Below, piece by piece: positions 44,301-52,684 of a DNA stretch of 64,000 bases. This DNA comes from JAWPMT01 sp965242775. GTDB taxonomy: Bacteria > Bacteroidota > Bacteroidia > Cytophagales > Cyclobacteriaceae. Position 1 is the first letter of the stretch; every line of letters starts with the position of its first letter. The DNA lies in assembly GCA_965242775.1 (NCBI GenBank), contig CBDETI010000024.1, positions 1-64,000 of the forward strand, read 5' to 3'. Position numbers and translations under genes: made by a program. Under the pieces are notes generated by a model. The model did not search any database. It was not told the DNA's origin and was given only the letters and a program-made list of their open reading frames with translations.

Positions 44301-45287
44301 TGTTTGCACCAGGTTTTTGTCACTTTGCAAAAGCAACCCTTTAATGCTTGCAATCTTGGCCTTGTTGATATACAGGTCTTTGTCTGTTTTGTAGACCAGG
44401 TCCAATCCCTCATCATCCTGTCCGGCAATAAACGGGGTTCCTTTCGAGAGTTGGAACTTCTGAACCTCCTCTTCTAAGTCAAAGGTTAAGATTACTTGGT
44501 CGGCCCTGGCAGGCTTGGGCTGCAATTTTAGGACATCCTTATAGTAGAAATCGGTATGTCGGTCGTGGAAGGTATTTACCTTTTTTTTGAGCACCGCAAG
44601 AAGCTCCACAAATGCAAAGAGCAGCCCCAGCTGCGGTGTGTGTGACTGATGGCTTTTAGCCAATTCTATAAAACGCTCATATTTTGACTGCAAGAACAGT
44701 ACGGCTTTAACTAGATTTTCAAAATGTGTCTCCAATGATTTCAAAGTGGAGAAAGGACGGGTCGGCTTTTTGGATGAGGAATTGGCCAACCAATCGCGGT
44801 AACTGTGGATCAGTGAGATTTGAGGTTTCAAGACTCTTTCCCATTCCTTAAATATTGGAAAATGTGGCTGTGTTGATCTTATATTGCTGATCACATCGTA
44901 CCACTCCAGCAAGGTTTTGCCAAGCTTAGCCACGATTTCCGCAGCTTCGTAAGCGCGCTTATCAAGATGAGTTAGTAGACCTCCTTTTACTTTGAAATCG
45001 GTCCTTTGGCGGAATTGCCATTCCAGGTCATCGATGTTGAAATGCTTTAGTTGTGCAAGAACTACGATTTCGTCTGAGGTAATCAAAGACTGCCAACTCG
45101 GTGGCTTCTCCTCCTGCTGGAGGTCTTCTTCCCTGATAAAGGAAAGGCTTTTGGCGTATTCGGCAACCTCAACCAGAAGTGAGTCAAAGTCCCTTTCATC
45201 CACAGCGAAGTTTACATTGGTCAACGCCTGCTTTAGACGGCCATTCTGGGTCATTCCCTCATTCAATATGTAATTGAGGTCTTGCAT
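41334..45287 (-). CDS. eCIS baseplate J/gp47-like wedge protein (Afp11-like)
   Basis: A 1317-residue baseplate protein. The C-terminal third carries the gp47/J signature: RVRTSERLRHKNRCVNLYD followed by YERIVLRELPEVNKVMCIN, then YEHVRIYAQVKMKSQV and FVSPWLADPNQSPVFGRII. The N-terminal two thirds are long beta-rich segments typical of the expanded Bacteroidota version. It begins at the base next to the gp25 stop and ends next to the fibre-like gene. It is the largest gene in the array and is expected to form the wedge linking gp25 to the tube hub. Confidence 0.9.
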   Translation of the reverse strand: MQDLNYILNEGMTQNGRLKQALTNVNFAVDERDFDSLLVEVAEYAKSLSFIREEDLQQEEKPPSWQSLITSDEIVVLAQLKHFNIDDLEWQFRQRTDFKVKGGLLTHLDKRAYEAAEIVAKLGKTLLEWYDVISNIRSTQPHFPIFKEWERVLKPQISLIHSYRDWLANSSSKKPTRPFSTLKSLETHFENLVKAVLFLQSKYERFIELAKSHQSHTPQLGLLFAFVELLAVLKKKVNTFHDRHTDFYYKDVLKLQPKPARADQVILTFDLEEEVQKFQLSKGTPFIAGQDDEGLDLVYKTDKDLYINKAKIASIKGLLLQSDKNLVQTKVPPVMRILTTTHPVERSEEPWPAMDLLASDPARVRDARLGFAIRSPNLELHEGERLLHFEFSGLMAYYRLKPEISRAIQKGKELLWKKKGSGSKPTVQPGQETIRWILSHRVFNKMEEVTLRDFIKRAFVETNDPGDFAFSKDFVEMAFRIEGGRLARTRVDDDSGPFQPKLALRELLQLLEQESGLPNTDDPKTYLEPLIASKGKKVNHHRKFRRLFLNSFRIYYSTADELFALDPASVEFKRRANSYTLKVIVAISSTDPPLVANNEKGYELPTMEFHMNPEAPIYAYDLFRRLHPNNIKCQINVRDVRNLTLYNQIGQINPDGPFLPFGPLPNNYSYLLIGNREVFRKKFSALRLNVEWMDLPAAPGGFKWHYARYGHPVDNTSFQGAFSVLSSGKWLPKVDQRQKVALFRTEDGVIQEQRAFDLEVDRIDVQSAFHWDPEVISFGKLTKRGFLKWQLTGPAMSFGHELYPGLLSKIAAENAKKLTGLLSTLLKKQVEMDLPPAPYTPKIGKISMDYDLEFEMDFRPKVKTGKVPQNQFAHLHPFLGYHDEPTGARSVPLLPTFVYEGMLILGLSDFQPPGGVSLFFQMKEQDIGQNHYENHKVYWSFLQDNEWIPLKDHQIISDTTDGLLKSGIVSFSLPKIKTGSNTILESEYVWIRAAAMENINLLGKIIQVKTHAVEATFTASDSQTIKNFKIGPQEIVGPVEEIREIGKIDQPLKSFGGQEEESESMFRVRTSERLRHKNRCVNLYDYERIVLRELPEVNKVMCINAYNWQKNRPEAGRVLLVLVPRISTETTLNPVVPSNSIITLRKAQEIVNGRSGGFVSTDVINPVYEHVRIYAQVKMKSQVSAGWALDKLNLELREFVSPWLADPNQSPVFGRIIAQEEVQSFIQSRTYVDFVTKVSVVKVEKDLIKPSQRSFELEDTGLDLNTGNEVKGRYPWSVLTTASQHLLELIGADKFTSPDPAGLEELYLDEDFVITKE

Positions 45288-45710
45288 TTAGGCCTTGAAT
45301 CTGAGGTCCGTTCCCTCCAAAAAGTAGAAGGGGTAAACCATGTTACTTCTTTTATTGACTTTTTTGATATTGTACTCAATGAGAATATTGAGTCGACCGT
45401 CAACCTCCTTGTCCCGCTTTACTTGAACGTCCAACAAATTGATTCTGGGCTCGAAGTAGAGGATGGCATAGTGAACCTGATCCTTGATCTTGTAAAGCAG
45501 GGAGGTATCGATTTCTTCGAAAACCAGGTCGTGAATGCCACAGCCAAATTCGGGATTTAGGATGCGCTCACCTTTTCTTGTGCTAAGAATGATAAAAAGA
45601 CTCTGCGCTATATCTGATTCCTCACTTACCATTACATTGGTCCGATTCGAAAAATCGAAGCTGGGCGGAAACGACCAGCCTTTACCTAAAAAATTTCTCT
45701 CCTCCGACAT
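45288..45710 (-). CDS. gp25-like baseplate protein (Afp9-like)
   Basis: A 140-residue baseplate wedge protein of the GPW/gp25 family. It has the FLGKGWSFPPSFD start and the typical STRKGERILNPEFGCGIHDLVFE segment (about residues 44-66) containing the EPR-like EFG core, then YAILYFEPRINLLDV. It joins the J-like wedge to the sheath start. It starts 1 bp after the PAAR gene stop. Confidence 0.93.
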   Translation of the reverse strand: MSEERNFLGKGWSFPPSFDFSNRTNVMVSEESDIAQSLFIILSTRKGERILNPEFGCGIHDLVFEEIDTSLLYKIKDQVHYAILYFEPRINLLDVQVKRDKEVDGRLNILIEYNIKKVNKRSNMVYPFYFLEGTDLRFKA

Positions 45711-45711
45711 G

Positions 45712-46011
45712 CTATCCTCCTATCATTACTGTGGGTAAACCGAGTACTATCGTGCCGCCATGCGCTGTGCTATCCCCCATCCTGATGGCTGGCGTACCTC
45801 CGATCATCACTGTGGCAGATCCCTTGACTATGCTATCTGGCGGGCCTACGCATACGCAGGTGTCACCAAGCTTGGCAGCAGGTAGTCCTCCGATCAAGAC
45901 TGTAGGCACACCTGGGCCCACGATGGGTCCGCCCACATGTGGAATTGGGGGCACCGCCGGAGTTTGCATGGGACAAGTGTGCATATCTGTGATTCTGGCA
46001 GCTGGGGGCAT
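45712..46011 (-). CDS. PAAR-domain spike tip protein (Afp10-like)
   Basis: A 99-residue glycine- and proline-rich protein with PAAR repeats (PAAKLGDTCVCVGPPDSI, GTPAIRMGDSTAHGG, VLGLPTVMIGG). It caps the central spike and sharpens it; His and Cys residues may bind zinc. The single-domain form carries no effector extension. It lies 5 bp downstream of the spike gene. Confidence 0.93.
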   Translation of the reverse strand: MPPAARITDMHTCPMQTPAVPPIPHVGGPIVGPGVPTVLIGGLPAAKLGDTCVCVGPPDSIVKGSATVMIGGTPAIRMGDSTAHGGTIVLGLPTVMIGG

Positions 46012-46016
46012 GGTTA

Positions 46017-47801
46017 TCAGTTAATCATTACAATTGCTCCTTTGATAGTGGTTTGACCCGAGGCTGAAACCTCGGCTGTGGCATTCCCTTTCGCGGTAAA
46101 GGAGGTTTTGGCGGTTTGCTCAACTTGCAGACCCTCGACTTTGACATTTGCTTTGGCTGTCTGCTCCAGATTGGCACCAGCGGTGATAGTGATATTCGCC
46201 TTGGACTTCAAAACGATATCGCTGGCACTATCCAGGGTGATCCCGGAAGAATCCAAAGTCAGTTTGTTCTTATTCTGATCTGCAACTGTGATCCCTTTAT
46301 CCTTGTCGCTAATGGTAAGAATGTTTCCACCGGGCGTCTGGATTTGAATGATCTTATCCTTGTCATCAAAAGAAATCTCCATCTTGCTCTGGGTGACAAG
46401 TGCTTTTTTTTCATTCTTATCCGCTGGTGTGAGTGGTGGTTTATTCTTTTTACTATAAACCGAACCTAAAATGACGGGATAGCGAGGATCGTTGTTGACA
46501 AAACCGAGGATCACCTCGTCATTCACTTCGGGGTAAAAAAAGTTGCCAAAGCCGTTAGAGGCGTAGTAACTGGCGAGCCTCGCCCAAACCGCATCTTTAT
46601 CTTGCTGAAGTATGGGTATTTTAGTAAGAACACGAAAATTCCCGTCGGGATCTTCATGTATTTGTTTGACAATACCCGTATGCAGACCCTGAATCGCCGG
46701 AAGTAGACCCGAGGCGGGGGCTGATGACAGGTCAGGGTTATCTTGATAGTACCATTCCGGTGACAATCCAAAGTCCACCTCTGTCGTCCAATTGCCATTT
46801 TCAATCATGTGGCCAACCGAGGTGATAAACACATTCCCATTGAATCGCTCACCAACACCTTCCATTTGCAGCATTTCACCCAGTACCGCGAGGCTGCTTC
46901 CCTGAAATTTGACAGAGCCACGAACAGCGGACAACTTGGATCGGGTATCCTGCGCCAGGGACCAGGCCTTCAGGTCGTTGGCGGCAATAGCCCCGTTGGA
47001 CTGCAGGGAATATTCCGAAATATTGAGCACCTCCGCCAATTTGGTACTGGCGACATTACCAGGGTTTTTTACAGATGATTTACCCGTTCCATTGACCACT
47101 TCTTGTTTGGTACCATCCCAGGCATAACCTTTGACTGACTTAAACTGATCGGTGGCGTCCAACTCGGCATTGAATTCCAAAATCGTATCACCATACCCCA
47201 CCACCAGCGCCGGAGACTTTGAAGTATCAGGTTTTTTTACTGAAATTTTGCCATCGCTGACAGCCACTAAAAGTCCATTTGCGTCAGCGCGGGTGAGCAT
47301 AAAATCCCAGTCCGTGGCATTGTATTGTATCATCGTCGGATGCTCATAGGTCGTAGCATCTACATCTGCGGTAGCTCCGGCTCCTTTGATCAGTGTGCTG
47401 ATGATGTCGCTATCCTTTTTTTTCTGGTAGTAGGCATTTTTGCGGCCAACTGTCATTTTTACCGCTTTATCCGAACAATCAATCCGTAGTTCCGAATAGC
47501 TATTACCGGCTGCTATGCCATGCTTGACAATCTGGCCTTTGAAAATCGTAGCTTCCTTTGAATGATAGCCTGCCTTGATCTCTACCTCTACCCCAGGAAG
47601 GAAGTCGGGCTTATTACTCACCTTGAAATCGGACTCGGCGGCACTTCCATCCAACAGTATAATACTGGCGTGTGCAATGTGATTGAGCCTCTTGCTAGTC
47701 TGAATACTCATGACCTCATAAGTATCATCGATCTGTTTGCCTCCAGCCAGAATTGTGAAGGTGACCAGGTCCGTTTTGGCGTTCACAGGAGATTCTGGCA
47801 T
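46017..47801 (-). CDS. eCIS central spike protein (VgrG/gpV-like, Afp8-like)
   Basis: A 594-residue protein with three parts: an N-terminal gp27-like hub domain (about 1-370, including QTSKRLNHIAHASI and a LysM-free core), an OB-fold gp5-like domain (about 375-470, GIVKQIHEDPDGNFRVLTKIPIL, then YPEVNDEVILGFVNNDPRYPVILGSVYS), and a C-terminal beta-helix needle (about 480-594) rich in SGI, KAN and VEG repeats. The trimer should form the piercing spike carrying the PAAR tip. It overlaps nothing and starts 1 bp after the LysM gene stop. Confidence 0.93.
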   Translation of the reverse strand: MPESPVNAKTDLVTFTILAGGKQIDDTYEVMSIQTSKRLNHIAHASIILLDGSAAESDFKVSNKPDFLPGVEVEIKAGYHSKEATIFKGQIVKHGIAAGNSYSELRIDCSDKAVKMTVGRKNAYYQKKKDSDIISTLIKGAGATADVDATTYEHPTMIQYNATDWDFMLTRADANGLLVAVSDGKISVKKPDTSKSPALVVGYGDTILEFNAELDATDQFKSVKGYAWDGTKQEVVNGTGKSSVKNPGNVASTKLAEVLNISEYSLQSNGAIAANDLKAWSLAQDTRSKLSAVRGSVKFQGSSLAVLGEMLQMEGVGERFNGNVFITSVGHMIENGNWTTEVDFGLSPEWYYQDNPDLSSAPASGLLPAIQGLHTGIVKQIHEDPDGNFRVLTKIPILQQDKDAVWARLASYYASNGFGNFFYPEVNDEVILGFVNNDPRYPVILGSVYSKKNKPPLTPADKNEKKALVTQSKMEISFDDKDKIIQIQTPGGNILTISDKDKGITVADQNKNKLTLDSSGITLDSASDIVLKSKANITITAGANLEQTAKANVKVEGLQVEQTAKTSFTAKGNATAEVSASGQTTIKGAIVMIN

Positions 47802-47802
47802 C

Positions 47803-48480
47803 TTACTTTTTTACAGGTGGAAAATAAATTTGGGTACCCGGCTGTATGTTACGGAAATTGACCAGATTGTTGTGCCGAGCAACTTCCATGTACATGAGCG
47901 GGTCGTCATATATCTTGTAGCAGAGCTGGGTCAGGGAGTCGCCTGCCAGGAAGGTATGAACATGAGAGAGATCGGGAGATTGATTCTGTTTCTCCTTGGA
48001 CATGGTATCAGCGTCCGTAAATTCCTTGAATTCGGCGCTGACTTTGGCCCGGAGTGGTGTCCCATCCTCTTTGAACAGGGTATAATCTACCGAATACTGC
48101 TGCAGCCGACATTTAAAGACCAGACTGCCCCAATTAATAAGCAAGTAATTTGTACTGTGAATATCACCGTTGTATTCGAAAGTGGCTGTTTTAAAGTCAC
48201 TCAACCACTGGCTTACAGTCTTGGTCGGACCGCCAGCTGGAGAGGGTATGGCTCCGGTACCATCAAATATGAACTCGAGGTTAATGGTTTCAGGCAATAT
48301 TCTGCTGAAAGCGGGGGCGCCCCCGCTACTCCCCATGGGCTGTTGATCATTATATTCTATGACAAACTTCCTGGAGTATTTCTCAGGGTTGATCAGGACC
48401 TTAAAAGGTTGGCCAATTTCTTGCTGGCACTTCGGGTCTTTACAGGGTTGAATTGAAAGTTTCTCAAGCTTGCCCGCCAT
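47803..48480 (-). CDS. LysM-containing eCIS hub protein (Afp7-like)
   Basis: A 225-residue protein with a C-terminal LysM-type motif: HTFLAGDSLTQLCYKIYDDPLMYMEVARHNNL and IQPGTQIYFPP (about residues 172-222). The N-terminal part has the family pattern (CQQEIGQPFKVLINPEKYS, then INLEFIFDGTGAIP) of eCIS/T6-like baseplate adaptors that connect the tube to the spike. It overlaps the DUF5908 stop by one base (TAATG). Confidence 0.92.
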   Translation of the reverse strand: MAGKLEKLSIQPCKDPKCQQEIGQPFKVLINPEKYSRKFVIEYNDQQPMGSSGGAPAFSRILPETINLEFIFDGTGAIPSPAGGPTKTVSQWLSDFKTATFEYNGDIHSTNYLLINWGSLVFKCRLQQYSVDYTLFKEDGTPLRAKVSAEFKEFTDADTMSKEKQNQSPDLSHVHTFLAGDSLTQLCYKIYDDPLMYMEVARHNNLVNFRNIQPGTQIYFPPVKK

Positions 48481-48635
48481 TACCTTCGCCGCTTATTTTT
48501 GATTTTCTTCAATACCTCCCGGGTACATTCCTCGATTAACTTCTTTTTTTCCAGCTGTGTCAACCTGGCCCCTGGCTTTGCCCGATCATCCTCTACATTG
48601 ACTTTGACGACTATTTCTCTAATTTCTAATGTCAT
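48480..48635 (-). CDS. DUF5908 small eCIS protein
   Basis: A 51-residue basic protein (MTLEIREIVVKV..., ending KIKNKRRR), below typical length cut-offs. DUF5908 is a short family found in Bacteroidota eCIS loci between tube and LysM genes, the position of Afp6. A longer in-frame ORF reaches back into the tube gene, but the ATG at 48635 fits 2 bp after the tube stop. The role is unknown; perhaps a tube-hub adaptor or chaperone. Confidence 0.75.
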   Translation of the reverse strand: MTLEIREIVVKVNVEDDRAKPGARLTQLEKKKLIEECTREVLKKIKNKRRR

Positions 48636-48637
48636 AT

Positions 48638-49135
48638 TTAAAATCCGGTTGGTGCTGAAACAAAATACTGGTAAGTAAACTCCATTGTCTCCACGGCAAT
48701 TTTGTTCTCCATCGACTGAAAATCGGACACCTGTACCTTCACCGGCCAAGCATTCATGATTGTCCAAACCATCGAGGGAAATCCCTTTTCATTGAGCAGG
48801 GAAACCACAATATTTTTGGGGGTAATGGGTAAGGCAAAGTTTGAACTAAGCGTTGCCATACTCCATATGCTGAAAGCGGAAATAGAGGTGACAAGCCCCC
48901 GTTTAAGAACCAAATTGGGATACTTGGTCTTGGTCGGAAGCTTGTGCGTAAATCTATTTTCACCCCCCTCAGCAACAGATTCAGTATCAAATTCAACAGC
49001 AAGGCCTGACACTTCCTGGAAACTGTTATCCGTGGAAGAAAAAAGGGACATAGCGGCACTGGCCGGGTCAGCCAGATCCACCCTGAAATAAAATCCTACT
49101 GGAGGATCTGATCTTTGTCCTAACAGGCCTGCCAT
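48638..49135 (-). CDS. eCIS inner tube protein 2 (gp19-like)
   Basis: A 165-residue tube subunit of the T4 gp19/Hcp-like fold (PVGFYFRVDL start, VSGLAVEFDTESVAEGG, KYPNLVLKRGL, then WPVKVQVSDFQSMENKIAVETMEFTYQYF). It is diverged from the other tube gene and probably forms the first tube ring that joins the hub to the main tube, like Afp5. It starts 10 bp after the first tube gene. Confidence 0.92.
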   Translation of the reverse strand: MAGLLGQRSDPPVGFYFRVDLADPASAAMSLFSSTDNSFQEVSGLAVEFDTESVAEGGENRFTHKLPTKTKYPNLVLKRGLVTSISAFSIWSMATLSSNFALPITPKNIVVSLLNEKGFPSMVWTIMNAWPVKVQVSDFQSMENKIAVETMEFTYQYFVSAPTGF

Positions 49136-49145
49136 TGACTAATGT

Positions 49146-49631
49146 TTAGGGTTTCAAGCTACCCTTATCATTTTGGGTAATACCTTCATGCACGATTTCG
49201 ATGGTCTCTATTGCCACCTCATTACCATCCGCTTTGAGGTCCGTCACGGTTATCTTAGTCGGCCATGCGTTGGCCAAGACCCATGTCATCAGGGGTGATC
49301 CCGACTCGTCTAGGAGCTTGATGGTTATGGTAGTACGAGCTATGGTATTCATTTTGATCTTTCCGTACCATTCCCAGAAGGCATTGTCATCTGCAAACAT
49401 TCCTTTCTTCATAGTCACGTTACTGGACTTGACCAAGCCGGGCATTTTAGCGGTACTGAACCGTGGGTCGTTCCCAGCCCGGTATTCTATGATTTGAGAT
49501 TCCAGGTCCATGCCGGAAACCTCCTGAAAAGGCACTTCGCCAATTCCACTATCGGAGCCCATGTCTACACTGAAATAGAACTTGGGGATTGGCCACATAT
49601 TTTCTCTTGGGCTTTGAGCTTCTCCTGCCAT
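49146..49631 (-). CDS. eCIS inner tube protein 1 (gp19-like)
   Basis: A 161-residue tube subunit, gp19 family (WPIPKFYFSVDMGSDSG, QEVSGMDLESQIIEYR, SNVTMKKGMF, then AWPTKITVTDLKADGNEVAIETIEIVHEG). Placed next to the sheath gene, it is likely the main tube protein (Afp1-like), polymerising inside the sheath. Effectors are thought to be carried in this tube. Confidence 0.93.
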   Translation of the reverse strand: MAGEAQSPRENMWPIPKFYFSVDMGSDSGIGEVPFQEVSGMDLESQIIEYRAGNDPRFSTAKMPGLVKSSNVTMKKGMFADDNAFWEWYGKIKMNTIARTTITIKLLDESGSPLMTWVLANAWPTKITVTDLKADGNEVAIETIEIVHEGITQNDKGSLKP

Positions 49632-49666
49632 TGTATTTTAATTTTTTTTTGAACTAATTGATTGAA

Positions 49667-51214
49667 CTAGGCTTCTGCCATTTTTTGCTGAAAAGTGATC
49701 ACAATAAACTCGGCTGGTCTCACCACTGCTACGCGAACGGTGATTCTCATGTAACCATCCAGAATGTCATTGGCTGTCATGGTGGTGCCGAGCCCCACCT
49801 GCACATCATAGGCCTCTCCGGGCGTGGAACCGAATAATCCACCTGCTTTCCAGACGTTGTTAAGGAAATTGGAGATCATCCCTGATACGAGTACCCATGT
49901 ATTGGCATCGTTTGGTTCAAAAACGTATGCCCTTGCAGCCGCTTTGACGGACATTTCCAGGAATATCATTGTTCGGCGCACATTAATGTAACGCCAATCC
50001 TGACTGTTGCCATCGAGCGTCCTGGCACCCCAAACGATGGTTCCTTGCCCAGGAAAAGCTCTGATCGCATTGACCGCCTTACCGTTCAAAGGCATATTGA
50101 GATCATTGTTGAAGTCATTGTTGATATTGACACTGGGCTGCAAAACACTGTTAACGCTGACATTGGCCGGTGCTTTCCATACTCCCCGGGTATTATCCAC
50201 AGCCGTATATATACCAACCATAGAAGAAGCAGGTGGCATGAGATTTACTTTCTTGATAGCCTCTTTGACCATCACATCCTTATACACTTTCACGATGCTC
50301 CTCAAACTGGCGTCAACAGAGATAAGCCCTGCTTCGTCTACCAGTTTCTCGACCTCATTGCCTTCTTCCAGTGCAAAGATCTTATATTTCCCATCGGGCT
50401 GCGCTTCGGTCTTAAACGCTCGCTCGATCGCGTCATCAGCTTCTTTGTCCTCGTCCTTTCCTGACAAAAGAAGGTCCTTCATGCCTGGGTCGAAATTCAT
50501 AAACGTGATCTCCCGGTCTGAAACGACATTGGTTTCCAGCCACGGGTAGTAAGCAGCGCCATAATCCAGGTAGTTGGTGCCGATACCCGTCCGAAACTTC
50601 TCAATGTGGTCTCTGGGATCGAATTCGGTCTCCTGATCGCCGCCTGGCACATCAAATACGCCAATACGGCTCATCATTTTTTTGCAATGCGCCAGGATAG
50701 TGGTGTAAACACCAAAGCACTCCCCTGGATCGAGTGCCAAAGCATCGGGCGCCAGGATCATAGTGGGCTCGGGTTCATCCGCCAGCGACCCCACGGCAGT
50801 ATTCATAGGCTTCTGGATTATGTCCGTGTCGTAATCACCCACAGAGACAACCCAACAATTGCCACCGCCATTTTGATAGAAGTGCTTCACACAATTGTAC
50901 AGCCGATACTTGTTGCTGCTCCAGGTAACTTTATGTTCCGCTTTGTTGCCGCCGACGGTGAGTGGAAAAGTCTCAATATCTCCGGCCGCTGCAGCCGCAA
51001 TCTCGAATTTGTAGTCAGGCGCTCCTCCGAAGAATTGCTCAAATTCCACCATCGAGGTGACTCGAATCGGTTTATTTAGGGCTGTCTTTCCAAGTTTTTC
51101 TGCCTTTTCCGTGTGCCCGATGAATGCTGGGACTGCTGTTTCCACAGCCACAATCGAGTTGGGAAAAGCATTTTTCTCCTCGATATAGACACCAGGGGTT
51201 TTGTAAAATGCCAT
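49667..51214 (-). CDS. eCIS contractile sheath protein
   Basis: A 515-residue sheath subunit. It has the family N-terminus MAFYKTPGVYIEEKNAFPNS, a variable middle domain (about 90-380, with a MAVG/PPASSMVGIYTAVDNTRGVWKAPAN start of the C-terminal fold), and the conserved end INVRRTMIFLEMSVKAA, FEPNDANTWVLV and DGYMRITVRVAVVRPAEFIVITFQQ. Only one sheath gene is present, unlike Afp with three. Contraction drives the tube into the target. Confidence 0.95.
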   Translation of the reverse strand: MAFYKTPGVYIEEKNAFPNSIVAVETAVPAFIGHTEKAEKLGKTALNKPIRVTSMVEFEQFFGGAPDYKFEIAAAAAGDIETFPLTVGGNKAEHKVTWSSNKYRLYNCVKHFYQNGGGNCWVVSVGDYDTDIIQKPMNTAVGSLADEPEPTMILAPDALALDPGECFGVYTTILAHCKKMMSRIGVFDVPGGDQETEFDPRDHIEKFRTGIGTNYLDYGAAYYPWLETNVVSDREITFMNFDPGMKDLLLSGKDEDKEADDAIERAFKTEAQPDGKYKIFALEEGNEVEKLVDEAGLISVDASLRSIVKVYKDVMVKEAIKKVNLMPPASSMVGIYTAVDNTRGVWKAPANVSVNSVLQPSVNINNDFNNDLNMPLNGKAVNAIRAFPGQGTIVWGARTLDGNSQDWRYINVRRTMIFLEMSVKAAARAYVFEPNDANTWVLVSGMISNFLNNVWKAGGLFGSTPGEAYDVQVGLGTTMTANDILDGYMRITVRVAVVRPAEFIVITFQQKMAEA

Positions 51215-51233
51215 AATAGCGGTTTATTTTTAG

Positions 51234-52124
51234 TTATACATGAATAAATATTTCCAAAAAGGGTTCTAGCTCTTTGTTGAATTTTAAGTTCTTATTCTCC
51301 TCAATAGGAACACTCTCCACGATAGGCCGTGACCTACCGTTCATAATCCTAAAATGCTGTGTTGGCCGCTGCTGCCACTTAATGAACTGATCGGATTCAA
51401 AGGTTGCCTGAGTCCCCTCAATCTCTGATGAAAAGGTCACATCACCATTGCGCTCCTCCAGCCGCAGGGTGTCCAGATCATATTGCTCCGAGCTAACGCG
51501 GTAGGTAAGCTTGACGGATCTGCTTGGCAGGGTTACCGTGGTTTCCGGCAATGCGGTATCACAATGAATGGTGATCCAACCAAAAAGATTTTTTGTCCGC
51601 TCCCTTTCATAAATGAACCGCTCATCCAATGGGTCGGTGCGGTACATGCCTTCTTGAAAGGCATTTATATGTCGATCAAATGCGGGATCCGTTTTGCCCC
51701 TAAGCAATTCCTGTGTTAGCCTGGACCCGGTGGCATCTATGAGGTCAGTGACCGGCTGGTCTCCGGCAAAAAGTCCTGAGAGGGTCCTTCTCAAGGGAAG
51801 AACGTCGATACTCACTTCGTCACCAACGTCAAAGTGAAGTGCGTGATCATCACGAAAATCCGGTATATCGCTATAATTCTTCAGCGTCGGATCCAACAGA
51901 ATGACCTTGAAGTTCAGGGTCGTGCCCTGGGGCATCCGCTCCTGAATGGATGGGTCAGCTTGTAAAATCAGGCTATTGGTAACAGTCCGCTCAAGCACCT
52001 GGTATCTTCGAAAAACTTCCCGAGTCTCCTCTGCGGCCTGGAAAGCAAATAGTCCAGGTTCTGTGACATTCCAGTACTCATGCCGCAACTTAACTGTAAT
52101 CCACTGTGAATACTTCTCTGTCAT
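51234..52124 (-). CDS. eCIS-associated protein of unknown function between terminator and sheath genes
   Basis: A 296-residue protein not recognised outright. Its N-terminal part (KYSQWITVKLRHEYWN) and beta-rich middle suggest a globular structural protein. It overlaps the tail-terminator gene by one base and lies 19 bp upstream of the sheath gene. A role at the tube/sheath cap seems likely from context only. Confidence 0.7.
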   Translation of the reverse strand: MTEKYSQWITVKLRHEYWNVTEPGLFAFQAAEETREVFRRYQVLERTVTNSLILQADPSIQERMPQGTTLNFKVILLDPTLKNYSDIPDFRDDHALHFDVGDEVSIDVLPLRRTLSGLFAGDQPVTDLIDATGSRLTQELLRGKTDPAFDRHINAFQEGMYRTDPLDERFIYERERTKNLFGWITIHCDTALPETTVTLPSRSVKLTYRVSSEQYDLDTLRLEERNGDVTFSSEIEGTQATFESDQFIKWQQRPTQHFRIMNGRSRPIVESVPIEENKNLKFNKELEPFLEIFIHV

Positions 52125-52684
52125 TAGTCGTTTTGTACTGCATTTCCGGAAACTGACGGCAGGACTTCCTTCACTTGATCCGATTCGAAAGTGACCAGCC
52201 GCATCCTATATGCAATCGAGGGTGTATAGGAAGCCCCATGCACACTCCAGAAATGCGTCATCTCCCCCAGGTCAGCGTCTAGAATGGAGACACTTAATTT
52301 TCGTATCTGATCCCCCAAAGTCGGGTACCTGGCATGGTCAAAAAAGTGATGAACCTGAAAAAATGAAATAGCATCTGAGAGAAGCTTCAAGGACTCTTCG
52401 TATTTCGAGCAATTCGCACTTGCCAGAAAGTCCACATTGAATGAGAGCGGCGCACTACTCCTTTCAAAATCGGATCCTTTTCGTTTTAAAGGACTTTGGT
52501 TGATTAAAGTAGATTCTTGAAAGATATTAATTACTGAAAGCCGAATCCGGTCAGTCTCGCCGGCCGCATCTTGATTCTGACTATTGAGTGAAGATAAAAT
52601 GACCTTCTCCTCGCTCCATCGTGCTGAGTTACGGAAATAGATGTTGAGTTGATCTCGAATAAACGCCAAAGACTGATGGAGCAT
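52124..52684 (-). CDS. eCIS tail terminator (DUF4255, Pvc16-like)
   Basis: A 186-residue protein of the DUF4255/Pvc16 N-terminal family, which ends tube and sheath growth. Supporting features: MLHQSLAFIRDQLNIYF start, RIRLSVINIFQESTL, APLSFNVDFLASANCSKYEESLKLLSDAISFFQ, and LSVSILDADLGEMTHFWSVHGASYTPSIAYRMRLVTFES. It is the first gene of the structural operon, so the promoter should lie upstream of 52684. Confidence 0.9.
   Translation of the reverse strand: MLHQSLAFIRDQLNIYFRNSARWSEEKVILSSLNSQNQDAAGETDRIRLSVINIFQESTLINQSPLKRKGSDFERSSAPLSFNVDFLASANCSKYEESLKLLSDAISFFQVHHFFDHARYPTLGDQIRKLSVSILDADLGEMTHFWSVHGASYTPSIAYRMRLVTFESDQVKEVLPSVSGNAVQND

Noticed and set aside
47737..48456. Long plus-strand ORF (239 residues) across the LysM and spike genes
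   Set aside because: It is the reverse strand of two well-supported eCIS genes and its sequence has no domain; it is a shadow.
50007..50549. Plus-strand ORF of 180 residues inside the sheath gene
   Set aside because: Antisense shadow of the sheath gene; serine/leucine-rich composition typical of reverse reading.
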